From Ypsolopha sequella (lineage: Eukaryota > Arthropoda > Insecta > Lepidoptera > Ypsolophidae): a stretch of DNA of 64,000 bases. Shown here in pieces: positions 45,662 to 58,382 of this stretch (its first letter is position 1; every line of letters starts with the position of its first letter). Position numbers and translations under genes: made by a program. The notes under the pieces are model-generated. The model was not told the DNA's origin. It made no database searches and saw only the letters and a program-made list of their open reading frames with translations. Location of the stretch: assembly GCA_934047225.1 (NCBI GenBank), contig OW204009.1, positions 19,589,161-19,653,160 on the forward strand, given 5' to 3'.

Positions 45662-48600
45662 GTAGGTATACACCTACAAGTTGTACGTCGGTGCTTGTGC
45701 CTGGCTGGGCCCATGTAGTGGACGTGTTCCATGTTCAGTGGGATGTAGGTATACACCTACAAGTTGTACGTCGGTGCTTGTGCCTGGCTGGGCCCATGTA
45801 GTGGACGTGTTCCATGTTCAGTGGGATGTAGGTATACACCTACAAGTTGTACGTCGGTGCTTGTGCCTGGCTGGGCCCATGAAGTGGACGTGTTCCATGT
45901 TCAGTGGGATGTAGGTATACACCTACAAGTTGTACGTTGGTGCTTGTGCCTGGCTGGGCCTATGTAGTGGACGTGTTCCATGTTCAGTGGGATGTAGGTA
46001 TACACCTACAAGTTGTACGCCGGTGCTTGTGCCTGGCTGGGCCCATGTAGTGGACGTGTTCCATGTTCAGTGGGATGTAGGTATACACCTACAAGTTGTG
46101 CGTCGGTGCTTGTGCCTGGCTGGGCCCATGTAGTGGACGTGTTCCATGTTCAGTTCAGGTTCAGTGGGATGTAGGTATACACCTACAAGTTGTACGTTGG
46201 TGCTTGCGCCTGGCTGGGCCCATGTAGTGGACGTGTTCCATGTTCAGTGGGATGTAGGTATACACCTACAAGTTGTACGTTGATGCTTGTGCCTGGCTGG
46301 GCCCATGTAGTGGACGTGTTCCATGTTCAGTGGGATGTAGGTATACACCTACAAGTTGTACGTTGATGCTTGTGCCTGGCTGGGCCCATGTAGTGGACGT
46401 GGTCCATGTTCAGTGGGATGTAGGTATACACCTACAAGTTGTACGTCGGTGCTTGTGCCTGGCTGGGCCCATGTAGTGGACGTGTTCCATGTTCAGTGGG
46501 ATGTAGGTAAACACCTACAAGTTGTACGTCGGTGCTTGTGCCTGGCTGGGCCCATGTAGTGGACGTAATCCATGTTCAGTGGGATGTAGGTATACACCTA
46601 CAAGTTGTACGTCGGTGCTTGTGCCTGGCTGGGCCCATGTAGTGGACGTGTTCCATGTTCAGTGGGATGTAGGTAAACACCTACAAGTTGTACGTCGGTG
46701 CTTGTGCCTGGCTGGGCCCATGAAGTGGACGTGTTCCATGTTCAGTGGGATGTAGGTATACACCTACAAGTTGTACGTTGGTGCTTGTGCCTGGCTGGGC
46801 CTATGTAGTGGACGTGTTCCATGTTCAGTGGGATGTAGGTATACACCTACAAGTTGTACGCCGGTGCTTGTGCCTGGCTGGGCCCATGTAGTGGACGTGT
46901 TCCATGTTCAGTGGGATGTAGGTATACACCTACAAGTTGTACGTTGATGCTTGTGCCTGGCTGGGCCCATGTAGTGGACGTGTTCCATGTTCAGTGGGAT
47001 GTAGGTATACACCTACAAGTTGTACGTTGATGCTTGTGCCTGGCTGGGCCCATGTAGTGGACGTGGTCCATGTTCAGTGGGATGTAGGTATACACCTACA
47101 AGTTGTACGTCGGTGCTTGTGCCTGGCTGGGCCCATGTAGTGGACGTGTTCCATGTTCAGTGGGATGTAGGTAAACACCTACAAGTTGTACGTCGGTGCT
47201 TGTGCCTGGCTGGGCCCATGTAGTGGACGTAATCCATGTTCAGTGGGATGTAGGTATACACCTACAAGTTGTACGTCGGTGCTTGTGCCTGGCTGGGCCC
47301 ATGTAGTGGACGTGTTCCATGTTCAGTGGGATGTAGGTAAACACCTACAAGTTGTACGTCGGTGCTTGTGCCTGGCTGGGCCCATGTAGTGGACGTGTTC
47401 CATGTTCAGTGGGATGTAGGTATACACCTACAAGTTGTGCGTCGGTGCTTGTGCCTGGCTGGGCCCATGTAGTGGACGTGTTCCATGTTCAGTTCAGGTT
47501 CAGTGGGATGTAGGTATACACCTACAAGTTGTACGTTGGTGCTTGCGCCTGGCTGGGCCCATGTAGTGGACGTGTTCCATGTTCAGTGGGATGTAGGTAT
47601 ACACCTACAAGTTGTACGTTGGTGCTTGTGCCTGGCTGGGCCCATGTAGTGGACGTGTTCCAATGTCAGTGGGATGTAGGTATACACCTACAAGTTGTAC
47701 GTTGGTGCTTGTGCCTGGCTGGGCCCATGTAGTGGACGTGTTCCATGTTCAGTGGGATGTAGGTATACACCTACAAGTTGTACGTCGGTGCTTGTGCCTG
47801 GCTGGGCCCATTTAGTGGACGTGTTCCATGTTCAGTGGGATGTAGGTATACACCTACAAGTTGTACGTTGGTGCTTGTGCCTGGCTGGGCCCATGTTTTG
47901 GACGTGTTCCTTGTTCAGTGGGATGTAGGTATACACCTACAAGTTGTACGTCGGTGCTTGTGCCTGGCTGGGCCCATGTAGTGGACGTGTTCCATGTTCA
48001 GTGGGATGTAGGTAAACACCTACAAGTTGTACGTCGGTGCTTGTGCCTGGCTGGGCCCATGTAGTGGACGTAATCCATGTTCAGTGGGATGTAGGTATAC
48101 ACCTACAAGTTGTACGTCGGTGCTTGTGCCTGGCTGGGCCCATGTAGTGGACGTGTTCCATGTTCAGTGGGATGTAGGTATACACCTACAAGTTGTACGT
48201 CGGTGCTTGTGCCTGGCTGGGCCCATGTAGTGGACGTGTTCCATGTTCAGTGGGATGTAGGTATACACCTACAAGTTGTACGTTGGTGCTTGTGCCTGGC
48301 TGGGCCCATGTAGTGGACGTGTTCCATGTTCAGTTCAGGTTCAGTGGGATGTAGGTATACACCTACAAGTTGTACGTCGGTGCTTGTGCCTGGCTGGGCC
48401 CATGTAGTGGACGTGTTCCATGTTCAGTGGGATGTAGGTATACACCTACAAGTTGTACGTCAGTGCTTGTGCCTAGCTGGGCCCATGTAGTGGACGTGTT
48501 CCATGTTCAGTTCAGGTTCAGTGGGATGTAGGTATACACCTACAAGTTGTACGTTGGTGCTTGTGCCTGGCTGGGCCCATGTAGTGGACGTGTTCCATGT

Positions 48601-50646
48601 TCAGTGGGATGTAGGTATACACCTACAAGTTGTACGTTGGTGCTTGTGCCTGGCTGGGCCCATGTAGTGGACGTGTTCCATGTTCAGTGGGATGTAGGTA
48701 TACACCTACAAGTTGTACGTCGGTGCTTGTGCCTGGCTGGGCCCATGTAGTGGACGTGTTCCATGTTCAGTTCAGGTTCAGTGGGATGTAGGTATACACC
48801 TACAAGTTGTACGTCGGTGCTTGTGCCTGGCTGGGCCCATGTAGTGGACGTGTTCCATGTTCAGTGGGATGTAGGTATACACCTACAAGTTGTACGTCGG
48901 TGCTTGTGCCTGGCTGGGCCCATGTAGTGGACGTGTTCCATGTTCAGTGGGATGTAGGTATACACCTACAAGTTGTACGTCGGTGCTTGTGCCTGGCTGG
49001 GCCCATTTAGTGGACGTGTTCCATGTTCAGTGGGATGTAGGTATACACCTACAAGTTGTACGTTGGTGCTTGTGCCTGGCTGGGCCCATGTTTTGGACGT
49101 GTTCCTTGTTCAGTGGGATGTAGGTATACACCTACAAGTTGTACGTCGGTGCTTGTGCCTGGCTGGGCCCATGTAGTGGACGTGTTCCATGTTCAGTGGG
49201 ATGTAGGTAAACACCTACAAGTTGTACGTCGGTGCTTGTGCCTGGCTGGGCCCATGTAGTGGACGTAATCCATGTTCAGTGGGATGTAGGTATACACCTA
49301 CAAGTTGTACGTCGGTGCTTGTGCCTGGCTGGGCCCATGTAGTGGACGTGTTCCATGTTCAGTGGGATGTAGGTATACACCTACAAGTTGTACGTCGGTG
49401 CTTGTGCCTGGCTGGGCCCATGTAGTGGACGTGTTCCATGTTCAGTGGGATGTAGGTATACACCTACAAGTTGTACGTTGGTGCTTGTGCCTGGCTGGGC
49501 CCATGTAGTGGACGTGTTCCATGTTCAGTTCAGGTTCAGTGGGATGTAGGTATACACCTACAAGTTGTACGTCGGTGCTTGTGCCTGGCTGGGCCCATGT
49601 AGTGGACGTGTTCCATGTTCAGTGGGATGTAGGTATACACCTACAAGTTGTACGTCAGTGCTTGTGCCTAGCTGGGCCCATGTAGTGGACGTGTTCCATG
49701 TTCAGTTCAGGTTCAGTGGGATGTAGGTATACACCTACAAGTTGTACGTTGGTGCTTGTGCCTGGCTGGGCCCATGTAGTGGACGTGTTCCATGTTCAGT
49801 GGGATGTAGGTATACACCTACAAGTTGTACGTTGGTGCTTGTGCCTGGCTGGGCCCATGTAGTGGACGTGTTCCATGTTCAGTGGGATGTAGGTATACAC
49901 CTACAAGTTGTACGTCGGTGCTTGTGCCTGGCTGGGCCCATGTAGTGGACGTGTTCCATGTTCAGTTCAGGTTCAGTGGGATGTAGGTATACACCTACAA
50001 GTTGTACGTCGGTGCTTGTGCCTGGCTGGGCCCATGTAGTGGACGTGTTCCATGTTCAGTGGGATGTAGGTATACACCTACAAGTTGTACGTCGGTGCTT
50101 GTGCCTGGCTGGGCCCATGTAGTGGACGTGTTCCATGTTCAGTGGGATGTAGGTATACACCTACAAGTTGTACGTCGGTGCTTGTGCCTGGCTGGGCCCA
50201 TGTAGTGGACGTAATCCATGTTCAGTGGGATGTAGGTATACACCTACAAGTTGTACGTTGGTGCTTGTGCCTGGCTGGGCCCATGTAGTGGACGTGTTCC
50301 ATGTTCAGTGGGATGTAGGTATACACCTACAAGTTGTTCGTCGGTGCTTGTGCCTGGCTGGGCCCATGTAGTGGACGTGTTCCATGTTCAGTGGGATGTA
50401 GGTATACACCTACAAGCTGTACGTTGGTGCTTGTGCCTGGCTGGGCCCATGTAGTGGACGTGTTCCATGTTCAGTGGGATGTAGGTATACACCTACAAGT
50501 TGTACGCCGGTGCTTGTGCCTGGCTGGGCCCATGTAGTGGACGTGTTCCATGTTCAGTGGGATGTAGGTATACACCTACAAGTTGTACGCCGGTGCTTGT
50601 GCCTGGCTGGGCCCATGTAGTGGACGTGTTCCATGTTCAGTGGGAT
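45662..50646. repeat. Minisatellite, 59 copies of an 83-bp unit with higher-order duplications
   Basis: The unit starts GTAGGTATACACCTACAAG and ends CATGTTCAGTGGGAT. GTAGGT-ATAC-ACCTAC forms a perfect 6-bp stem with a 4-nt loop, and TGGGCCCA is palindromic. Eight units carry an extra 11 bp (TTCAGGTTCAG). 59 x 83 plus 8 x 11 equals the whole 4985 bp. A block of 14 units plus three insertions (1195 bp) is duplicated in tandem (about 47.66-48.85 and 48.85-50.05 kb), including private variants. An eight-unit block (664 bp) is duplicated earlier in the array. The many 67-codon frames are artefacts. Confidence 0.95.
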
Positions 50647-51219
50647 GTCGCGCGCTGCTCGGGACGTACGCATGCACGTTTATCATTGCCACAATCCAAG
50701 GAATTGAATTGCATAATCTTTTTCGCAATTTTGGCGATCGTGTAAGTGACACGCGCACACAAATGTGTGTGTAGAGCGCCATCTCATTTTTTCTGCTGAA
50801 TTTTGTCCTTTTCTAGCTTTTCGATTTCATATAATAGATTATCTAGGTAGGTACTTACAAATTGTGTTTACAATTGGGACTATATGATGGGTCAGGCTTT
50901 GCTTTGTTATTTTAAATATATACTTAAGTACATTTGTCTTTGATAGGTAGCTAATGGTGTCGATTCGGTTCTTAACTTATTTTACAGGACCAAACTTAAT
51001 TTAAGCGTTCTGTCCTTGTCTTCTCGATAAAGAAAGAAAAAGACAGCACGCTTAAAATAAGGTTAATTCTTTCGAACAAGTTAAGTTGTGTTACACTGAA
51101 TTGACAAAATTATTAGTTTCATTACGTAGACTTAGATCTAACGGGAACTTATTATTGTTGTCAAACTTAAAATAATAAAACTAACGAGACTAAGAGTGAA
51201 GCCACAGGAGTGTAATTAT
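50647..51219. other. Unique spacer between two arrays
   Basis: No exon or element recognised. A weak inverted pair around 50990-51060 (AAGCGTTCTGTCC / GACAGCACGCTTAA) might form a hairpin. Confidence 0.4.
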
Positions 51220-53064
51220 ATGAGTCGCGTAGCAGTCGGGTTGTGGTACAAATCGAACTTTCATATGAGTCGTGTAGCAGTCGGGTTGTGGTACAAATCG
51301 AACTTTCATATGAGTCGTGTAGCAGTCGGGTTATGGTACAAATCGAACTTTCATATGAGTCGCGTAGCAGTCGGGTTGTGGTACAAATCGAACTTTCATA
51401 TGAGTCGCGTAGCAGTCGGGTTGTGGTACAAATCGAACTTTCATATGAGTCGCGTAGCAGTCGGGTTATGGTACAAATCGAACTTTCATATGAGTCGCGT
51501 AGCAGTCGGGTTGTGGTACAAATCGAACTTTCATATGAGTCGCGTAGCAGTCGGGTTGTGGTACAAATCGAACTTTCATATGAGTCGCGTAGCAGTCGGG
51601 TTGTGGTACAAATCGAACTTTCATATGACTCGCGTAGCAGTCGGGTTGTGGTACAAATCGAACTTTCATATGAGTCGCGTAGCAGTCGGGTTATGGTACA
51701 AATCGAACTTTCATATGAGTCGCGTAGCAGTCGGGTTGTGGTACAAATCTAACTTTCATATGAGTCGCGTAGCAGTCGGGTTGTGGTACAAATCGAACTT
51801 TCATATGAGTCGCGTAGCAGTCGGGTTGTGGTACAAATCGAACTTTCATATGAGTCGCGTAGCAGTCGGGTTGTGGTACAAATCGAACTTTCATATGAGT
51901 CGCGTAGCAGTCGGGTTGTGGTACAAATCGAACTTTCATATGAGTCGCGTAGCAGTCGGGTTGTGGTACAAATCGAACTTTCATATGAGTCGTGTAGCAG
52001 TCGGGTTGTGGTACAAATCGAACTTTCATATGAGTCGTGTAGCAGTCGGGTTATGGTACAAATCGAACTTTCATATGAGTCGTGTAGCAGTCGGGTTATG
52101 GTACAAATCGAACTTTCATATGAGTCGCGTAGCAGTCGGGTTGTGGTACAAATCGAACTTTCATATGAGTCGCGTAGCAGTCGGGTTGTGGTACAAATCG
52201 AACTTTCATATGAGTCGCGTAGCAGTCGGGTTGTGGTACAAATCGAACTTTCATATGAGTCGCGTAGCAGTCGGGTTGTGGTACAAATCGAACTTTCATA
52301 TGAGTCGCGTAGCAGTCGGGTTGTGGTACAAATCGAACTTTCATATGAGTCGCGTAGCAGTCGGGTTGTGGTACAAATCGAACTTTCATATGAGTCGCGT
52401 AGCAGTCGGGTTGTGGTACAAATCGAACTTTCATATGAGTCGCGTAGCAGTCGGGTTGTGGTACAAATCGAACTTTCATATGAGTCGCGTAGCAGTCGGG
52501 TTGTGGTACAAATCGAACTTTCATATGAGTCGCGTAGCAGTCGGGTTGTGGTACAAATCGAACTTTCATATGAGTCGTGTAGCAGTCGGGTTATGGTACA
52601 AATCGAACTTTCATATGAGTCGTGTAGCAGTCGGGTTGTGGTACAAATCGAACTTTCATATGAGTCGCGTAGCAGTCGGGTTGTGGTACAAATCGAACTT
52701 TCATATGAGTCGCGTAGCAGTCGGGTTGTGGTACAAATCGAACTTTCATATGAGTCGCGTAGCAGTCGGGTTGTGGTACAAATCGAACTTTCATATGAGT
52801 CGCGTAGCAGTCGGGTTGTGGTACAAATCGAACTTTCATATGAGTCGTGTAGCAGTCGGGTTATGGTACAAATCGAACTTTCATATGAGTCGTGTAGCAG
52901 TCGGGTTGTGGTACAAATCGAACTTTCATATGAGTCGCGTAGCAGTCGGGTTGTGGTACAAATCGAACTTTCATATGAGTCGTGTAGCAGTCGGGTTGTG
53001 GTACAAATCGAACTTTCATATGAGTCGTGTAGCGGTCGGGTTATGGTACAAATCGAACTTTCAT
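51220..53064. repeat. Minisatellite, exactly 41 copies of a 45-bp unit
   Basis: The unit is ATGAGTCGCGTAGCAGTC, GGGTTGTGGTAC, AAATCGAACTTTCAT. Because 45 is a multiple of 3, long frames stay open on both strands. The longest (51196-53142, + strand, 648 codons) encodes 41 copies of MSRVAVGLWYKSNFH between 8 non-repeat residues and a 25-residue tail. Five variable sites were seen; in that frame four change only the third codon base without changing the residue. A real protein is not established: there is no promoter, splice context or known domain. Confidence 0.95.
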
Positions 53065-53377
53065 ATAAAACCAAAAATGATATTACAAATTAAAATTTCT
53101 TTCAATACCGCAAGTGGCAACTCAACCGAGTGTCTCTGGTAGGATGACCTTGAGACGGTCAGAGTAAAACAACCTCTCGCGCGTTGTGATTGGGTACATT
53201 CCCACCTACAAGCACGGGTGGTACTTGAGAGTAGGCAGTTATATGAAACTAACGCGGGTGCGAGATAGTATGCACTTTATTTCCGCGCAGTGACATTAGA
53301 TATTCATTTAAGTGTCCTTGAATAGAGAACCTTCTGTACGTCGTACTATTTTTTTTTTCTTCTGTGGTATAGTCTGA
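53065..53377. other. Spacer between arrays
   Basis: Unique sequence with no recognised gene; includes GACCTTGAGACGGTC. Confidence 0.4.
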
Positions 53378-54352
53378 GATGAAAGCTAAAGTTACAATCA
53401 TGTACTGTGTTAGGGTGCTAGCGACAAGATAGGTCTCTCATAGATGAAAGCTAAAGTTACAATCATGTACTGTGTTAGGGTTCTAGCGACAAGATAGGTC
53501 TCTCATAGATGAAAGCTAAAGTTACAATCATGTACTGTGTTAGGGTTCTAGCGACAAGATAGGTCTCTCATAGATGAAAGCTAAAGTTACAATCATGTAC
53601 TGTGTTAGGGTGCTAGCGACAAGATAGGTCTCTCATAGATGAAAGCTAAAGTTACAATCATGTACTGTGTTAGGGGGCTAGCGACAAGATAGGTCTCTCA
53701 TAGATGAAAGCTAAAGTTACAATCATGTACTGTGTTAGGGTGCTAGCGACAAGATAGGTCTCTCATAGATGAAAGCTAAAGTTACAATCATGTACTGTGT
53801 TAGGGTGCTAGCGACAAGATAGGTCTCTCATAGATGAAAGCTAAAGTTACAATCATGTACTGTGTTAGGGTTCTAGCGACAAGATAGGTCTCTCATAGAT
53901 GAAAGCTAAAGTTACAATCATGTACTGTGTTAGGGTTCTAGCGACAAGATAGGTCTCTCATAGATGAAAGCTAAAGTTACAATCATGTACTGTGTTAGGG
54001 TTCTAGCGACAAGATAGGTCTCTCATAGATGAAAGCTAAAGTTACAATCATGTACTGTGTTAGGGTTCTAGCGACAAGATAGGTCTCTCATAGATGAAAG
54101 CTAAAGTTACAATCATGTACTGTGTAAGGGTTCTAGCGACAAGATAGGTCTCTCATAGATGAAAGCTAAAGTTACAATCATGTACTGTGTTAGGGTTCTA
54201 GCGACAAGATAGGTCTCTCATAGATGAAAGCTAAAGTTACAATCATGTACTGTGTTAGGGTTCTAGCGACAAGATAGGTCTCTCATAGATGAAAGCTAAA
54301 GTTACAATCATGTACTGTGTTAGGGTTCTAGCGACAAGATAGGTCTCTCATC
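53378..54352. repeat. Minisatellite, 15 copies of a 65-bp unit
   Basis: The unit starts GATGAAAGCTAAAGTTACAA and ends GATAGGTCTCTCATA. Copies differ mainly at one site (TTAGGGTTCT, TTAGGGTGCT or TTAGGGGGCT). The TTAGGG here is incidental, occurring once per unit. Confidence 0.95.
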
Positions 54353-54825
54353 AAAATTGGGTAAAATTAACTGTTGTTATCTATTGTTTGCTGTTGTTTT
54401 AATTTTATCCATCCATGTCGTCTTTGGTGAACACTTTTATATTTTCAAGACATAGTGTCTGAACTCTGCTTGGTTTTTGATTTGGGAACTAATCACTTAG
54501 AAACGTAAGAACAACGCAACGGCTGGATCCCAATTATTAACATTATACCTTGGAAGCGGGTTTCTTAGTTTGTATACCCCTTTCTTATATAACCGTATAA
54601 TGATATACCGTTTTTAGACCTAATATCAGACAAAGGGCCAATTTTATCTTATTATTTGTACCATATTTGTTTCCCTGACCGAAATTTCCAGAGAAGAAAG
54701 CTAAATTGTCTGAAACAAAGGCATTGTAAAAATCCATCCATCCTTCCATCCTTCTTTATTAGGAAGACTCTAATTGAATGGGCGGAGTTAGGCATATATT
54801 TACTATATATATTGCATAGATATAT
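54353..54825. other. Intron, nothing recognised
   Basis: No coding exon or repeat partner was seen. Confidence 0.45.
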
Positions 54826-55065
54826 AAGGTCTTTCAATTAAATGGAAAGTAATTTAGGAGGTGATTCAGTATCGTTAATACACCACATTCCACTGCAAAG
54901 CACTTTTTCACTTCTCAGTACAAAGTGGTCCGATCAGCTGACTTGGTTTGTATGGACAAGTGAAGAAAAAGTTCGCGCAAAAAAAAGTACCTTTCAGTGG
55001 AATGTGATGTATTAACGATACTGAATCACATCCTAAATTACTTTTCATTTAAATTGAAAGACCTT
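54826..55065. mobile_element. 240-bp MITE
   Basis: Inverted repeats of about 72 bp, about 90% identical: AAGGTCTTTCAATTAAATGG... at the left and its complement at the right, continuing to CACATTCCACTG. It is flanked by TA-rich sequence on both sides, so the target duplication (TA?) cannot be fixed. No ORF. Confidence 0.88.
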
Positions 55066-55207
55066 ATATATAATATTATTTATCCCTTGTTCCTACATTT
55101 TTTATTTTATTCAAATGTATTTTTTATTCAATTTAAGTAAACCTTACCTTTATTATTTCTTTGCGTATTTCCTCATATTATTTTTTTATTAAATAAAACG
55201 ATAACTT

Positions 55208-55400
55208 AAAGACATCAAATCCATCAGCCTAGTTCGTCCACTGCTGGACATAAGCCTTTCCAGGACTATGCCACTCCCGGCTGTCATCCTGGAAGAATTG
55301 CCCATACTCACACACGCTGGGCAGGCGGGTTGGTGAGCGCGGTGCCGGAACCCTCGCACCAGTGTCGCCGCTGCCCGTGACCAGTCTGTTCCATATAATT
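55208..55400 (-). mobile_element. LINE 3'-end fragment, RTE-like
   Basis: The minus strand reads EWHSPGKAYVQQW and then the TAGGCTGATGGATTTGATG tail. This resembles the widespread lepidopteran LINE end (tgtccagcagtggac). GC content is higher than the surroundings. No RT domain remains. Confidence 0.55.
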
Positions 55401-55799
55401 TCATTATAATCATAATTTATCATGATCATATAATCATTTTTTGCCTGTGAGCTGTCCTCTTACTGTCTCCCGAATTATTTTGAGTGGGCCTCCAAGTAAG
55501 ATGGTGGTACCTCCACAGTCGGGCCCGGCATCAGCTCTACCACCTGTTGTGAAAATAAAAGAATTAATTTGACAGTAGGAGTGTCATTGTTTTAAAACAC
55601 TTACATTTCCGTATGTTAGTATGAGGGACGCTAGTATCACTTCAAGTGCGTTAATAGGCATGGACTGTCAAAGAAGATAGCACTCCTACAATCATCGTCA
55701 TATTCTGGGGTAGCTTGTGTTTGGCACTGAAAGGTAAAAATAACGACAACATGTAGGGAATTCTATTAAAAAAATGGAATAAAAAATGGTATTAGAAGG
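55401..55799. other. Intron, possible decayed element
   Basis: GACAGTAGGAGTG (about 55572) and, inverted, CACTCCTAC (about 55682) with GACTGTCA suggest a small inverted-repeat element, but the pairing is patchy. Confidence 0.35.
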
Positions 55800-56933
55800 G
55801 ATTGTATTAGAAACAAAGAGTTTATTATAAAGGGGACTCATGGTTGTATTAGAAACAAAGAGTTTATTATAAAGGGGACTCATGGTTGTATTAGAAACAA
55901 AGAGTTTATTATAAAGGGGACTCATGGTTGTATTAGAAACAAAGAGTTTATTATAAAGGGGACTCATGGTTGTATTAGAAACAAAGAGTTTATTATAAAG
56001 GGGACTCATGGTTGTATTAGAAACAAAGAGTTTATTATAAAGGGGACTCATGGTTGTATTAGAAACAAAGAGTTTATTATAAAGGGGACTCATGGTTGTA
56101 TTAGAAACAAAGAGTTTATTATAAAGGGGACTCATGGTTGTATTAGAAACAAAGAGTTTATTATAAAGGGGACTCATGGTTGTATTAGAAACAAAGAGTT
56201 TATTATAAAGGGGACTCATGGTTGTATTAGAAACAAAGAGTTTATTATAAAGGGGACTCATGGTTGTATTAGAAACAAAGAGTTTATTATAAAGGGGACT
56301 CATGGTTGTATTAGAAACAAAGAGTTTATTATAAAGGGGACTCATGGTTGTATTAGAAACAAAGAGTTTATTATAAAGGGGACTCATGATTGTATTAGAA
56401 ACAAAGAGTTTATTATAAAGGGGACTCATGGTTGTATTAGAAACAAAGAGTTTATTATAAAGGGGACTCATGGTTGTATTAGAAACAAAGAGTTTATTAT
56501 AAAGGGGACTCATGGTTGTATTAGAAACAAAGAGTTTATTATAAAGGGGACTCATGGTTGTATTAGAAACAAAGAGTTTATTATAAAGGGGACTCATGGT
56601 TGTATTAGAAACAAAGAGTTTATTATAAAGGGGACTCATGGTTGTATTAGAAACAAAGAGTTTATTATAAAGGGGACTCATGATTGTATTAGAAACAAAG
56701 AGTTTATTATAAAGGGGACTCATGGTTGTATTAGAAACAAAGAGTTTATTATAAAGGGGACTCATGGTTGTATTAGAAACAAAGAGTTTATTATAAAGGG
56801 GACTCATGGTTGTATTAGAAACAAAGAGTTTATTATAAAGGGGACTCATGGTTGTATTAGAAACAAAGAGTTTATTATAAAGGGGACTCATGATTGTATT
56901 AGAAACAAAGAGTTTATTATAAAGGGGACTCAT
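55800..56933. repeat. Minisatellite, 27 copies of a 42-bp unit
   Basis: The unit is GGTTGTATTAGAAACAAAG, AGTTTATTATAAAGG, GGACTCAT. 27 x 42 equals the 1134 bp exactly. The only variable site seen is GGTTG versus GATTG, in a few copies. The minus strand is open for 411 codons (MSPLYNKLFVSNTT repeats) because 42 is a multiple of 3; the variable site there changes Thr to Ile. Confidence 0.95.
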
Positions 56934-57009
56934 GGTTGCGGGCTATTTCGGAACAACTAGGATCCCCTTCACTTTATCATTCATAATTTTTTGCAATACG
57001 CGCAATATT

Positions 57010-57040
57010 AAAGAAAACCGGTCAAGTGCGAGTCGGACTC
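57010..57040 (+). repeat. 5' part of a dispersed lepidopteran repeat
   Basis: AAACCGGTCAAGTGCGAG followed by TCGGACTC is the start of a common non-coding repeat. It is interrupted at GACTC by the LINE and resumes at 58383. Confidence 0.8.
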
Positions 57041-58382
57041 CAGACGGGGGTTTCCAGGTTGATGCCATTTATACCGATTTTTCCAAGGCTTTCGATAAGA
57101 TCAGTCATTCTGTACTTATCGAGAAGTTTTTTGGCTTCGGTATACATGGTGACCTTTTGAGATGGATTAAATCGTACATCAGCAACCGCAGTCAAGCTGT
57201 TTCGTTGAAAGGTTATGTTTCTCTGTTTAAATTTATAACTTCAGGGGTTCCGCAGGGTTCCCATTTGGGACCACTCTTATTTATACTATATATTAATGAT
57301 TTTGGCAACAGTATTCATTCGTCAAACCTTCTTCTTTATGCAGATGATGCTAAAATATATTGAATTATATCAAGTACAGATGATTGTATTGATCTTCAAA
57401 CAGATTTAAATAACATTCTTATTTACTGTAAACTAAACCGTCTTGTTCTCAACTCTCAAAAATGTTACACTATCACTTTCACCCGCAAACATAATCCCAT
57501 TCTCTTTAATTACAATATAAATAATAGTAGTTTGAACGGGTTACACATATACGGGACCTGGGTGTTATATTAGACTCAAAACTTTCTTTCAATTTACACA
57601 TAGGTAGATAATATCCTTGAACGGTCATTTAAACTACTGGGTATGATTCTTCGTCTATCCAAACCTTTCAGCAAGCCGTCAACTTACATAATCCTTTACT
57701 TTGCTTACGTACGAAGTAAACTGGAGTTCGCATCCGTCGTGTGGTCACCCCAATACAAGACTCATGTTGAGCGCATCGAGAGAGTTCAACGCAAATTTCT
57801 TAAAACATTAGAATATAGAACAGGATATTATCGAAATTATGACATCAGTACACATCGTCACATATTGCCTCATCTCTATATTCGACGCAACTTCTTAGAT
57901 ACCTGCTTTTTATATAAAATCATTAATGGCCAAACAGACTCCTGTTACTTATTAGAAAACTTGAACTTTAAAATACCTCGTTACTATAGCAGCTCAAACG
58001 ATACTTTTTGCGTAAACCGCTGCCATTCGAATTATGCGCAAAATACATTTTTAAGGCGTAGTCCTACATCTTATAACAATAACTTAAGCGAAATTGATAT
58101 TTTTTGTCTTTCTTACACCATATTTAAAAAACACATTAGCCTACTCCTTTGGAGTAGATAATCATAACAATTAATATATTATCTGTAAAAATAAGTATTT
58201 ACATATTTTTAAGTAGTAAGTTATAAAATTTATTATACACAATTTAGTAATTTAGTTTCTCACAGTATGTATCTTTAGATCTATATAGGGAGCTCCAAGT
58301 CCCATTGTATGTAACTTTATTTAATTAAATTTTGTTAAATGACTGTTTGTTTCCTGAATAAAGAAAAATGAAGAAAAAAAAT
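57041..58382 (+). mobile_element. LINE (Jockey/CR1-like), 5'-truncated
   Basis: Target duplication GACTC (57036-57040 and 58383-58387). The RT starts in motif A (IYTDFSKAFDKISH), then GVPQGSHLGPLLFILYIND and LLLYADDAKIY (catalytic pair intact), followed at once by a TGA (57361-57363). After a decayed stretch the C-terminal part is open (57643-58161: YVRSKLEFASVVWSP, RVQRKFLKTLEYRTGYY). The 3' UTR carries AATAAAG and ends in an A-rich tail. Confidence 0.9.

Noticed and set aside
45681..50782. Dozens of 67-81 codon plus-strand ORFs (YVGACAWLGPCSGR repeats)
   Set aside because: Products of the 83-bp tandem unit, which shifts frame each copy; no start, splice or domain context.
51749..53093. Long ORFs of about 440 codons on both strands in alternative frames of the 45-bp array
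   Set aside because: They exist only because 45 is divisible by 3; in these frames repeat variants change residues, so there is no sign of coding.
53378..54352. Telomere-like TTAGGG (insect telomere is TTAGG)
   Set aside because: It occurs once per 65-bp unit, not as a short tandem repeat.
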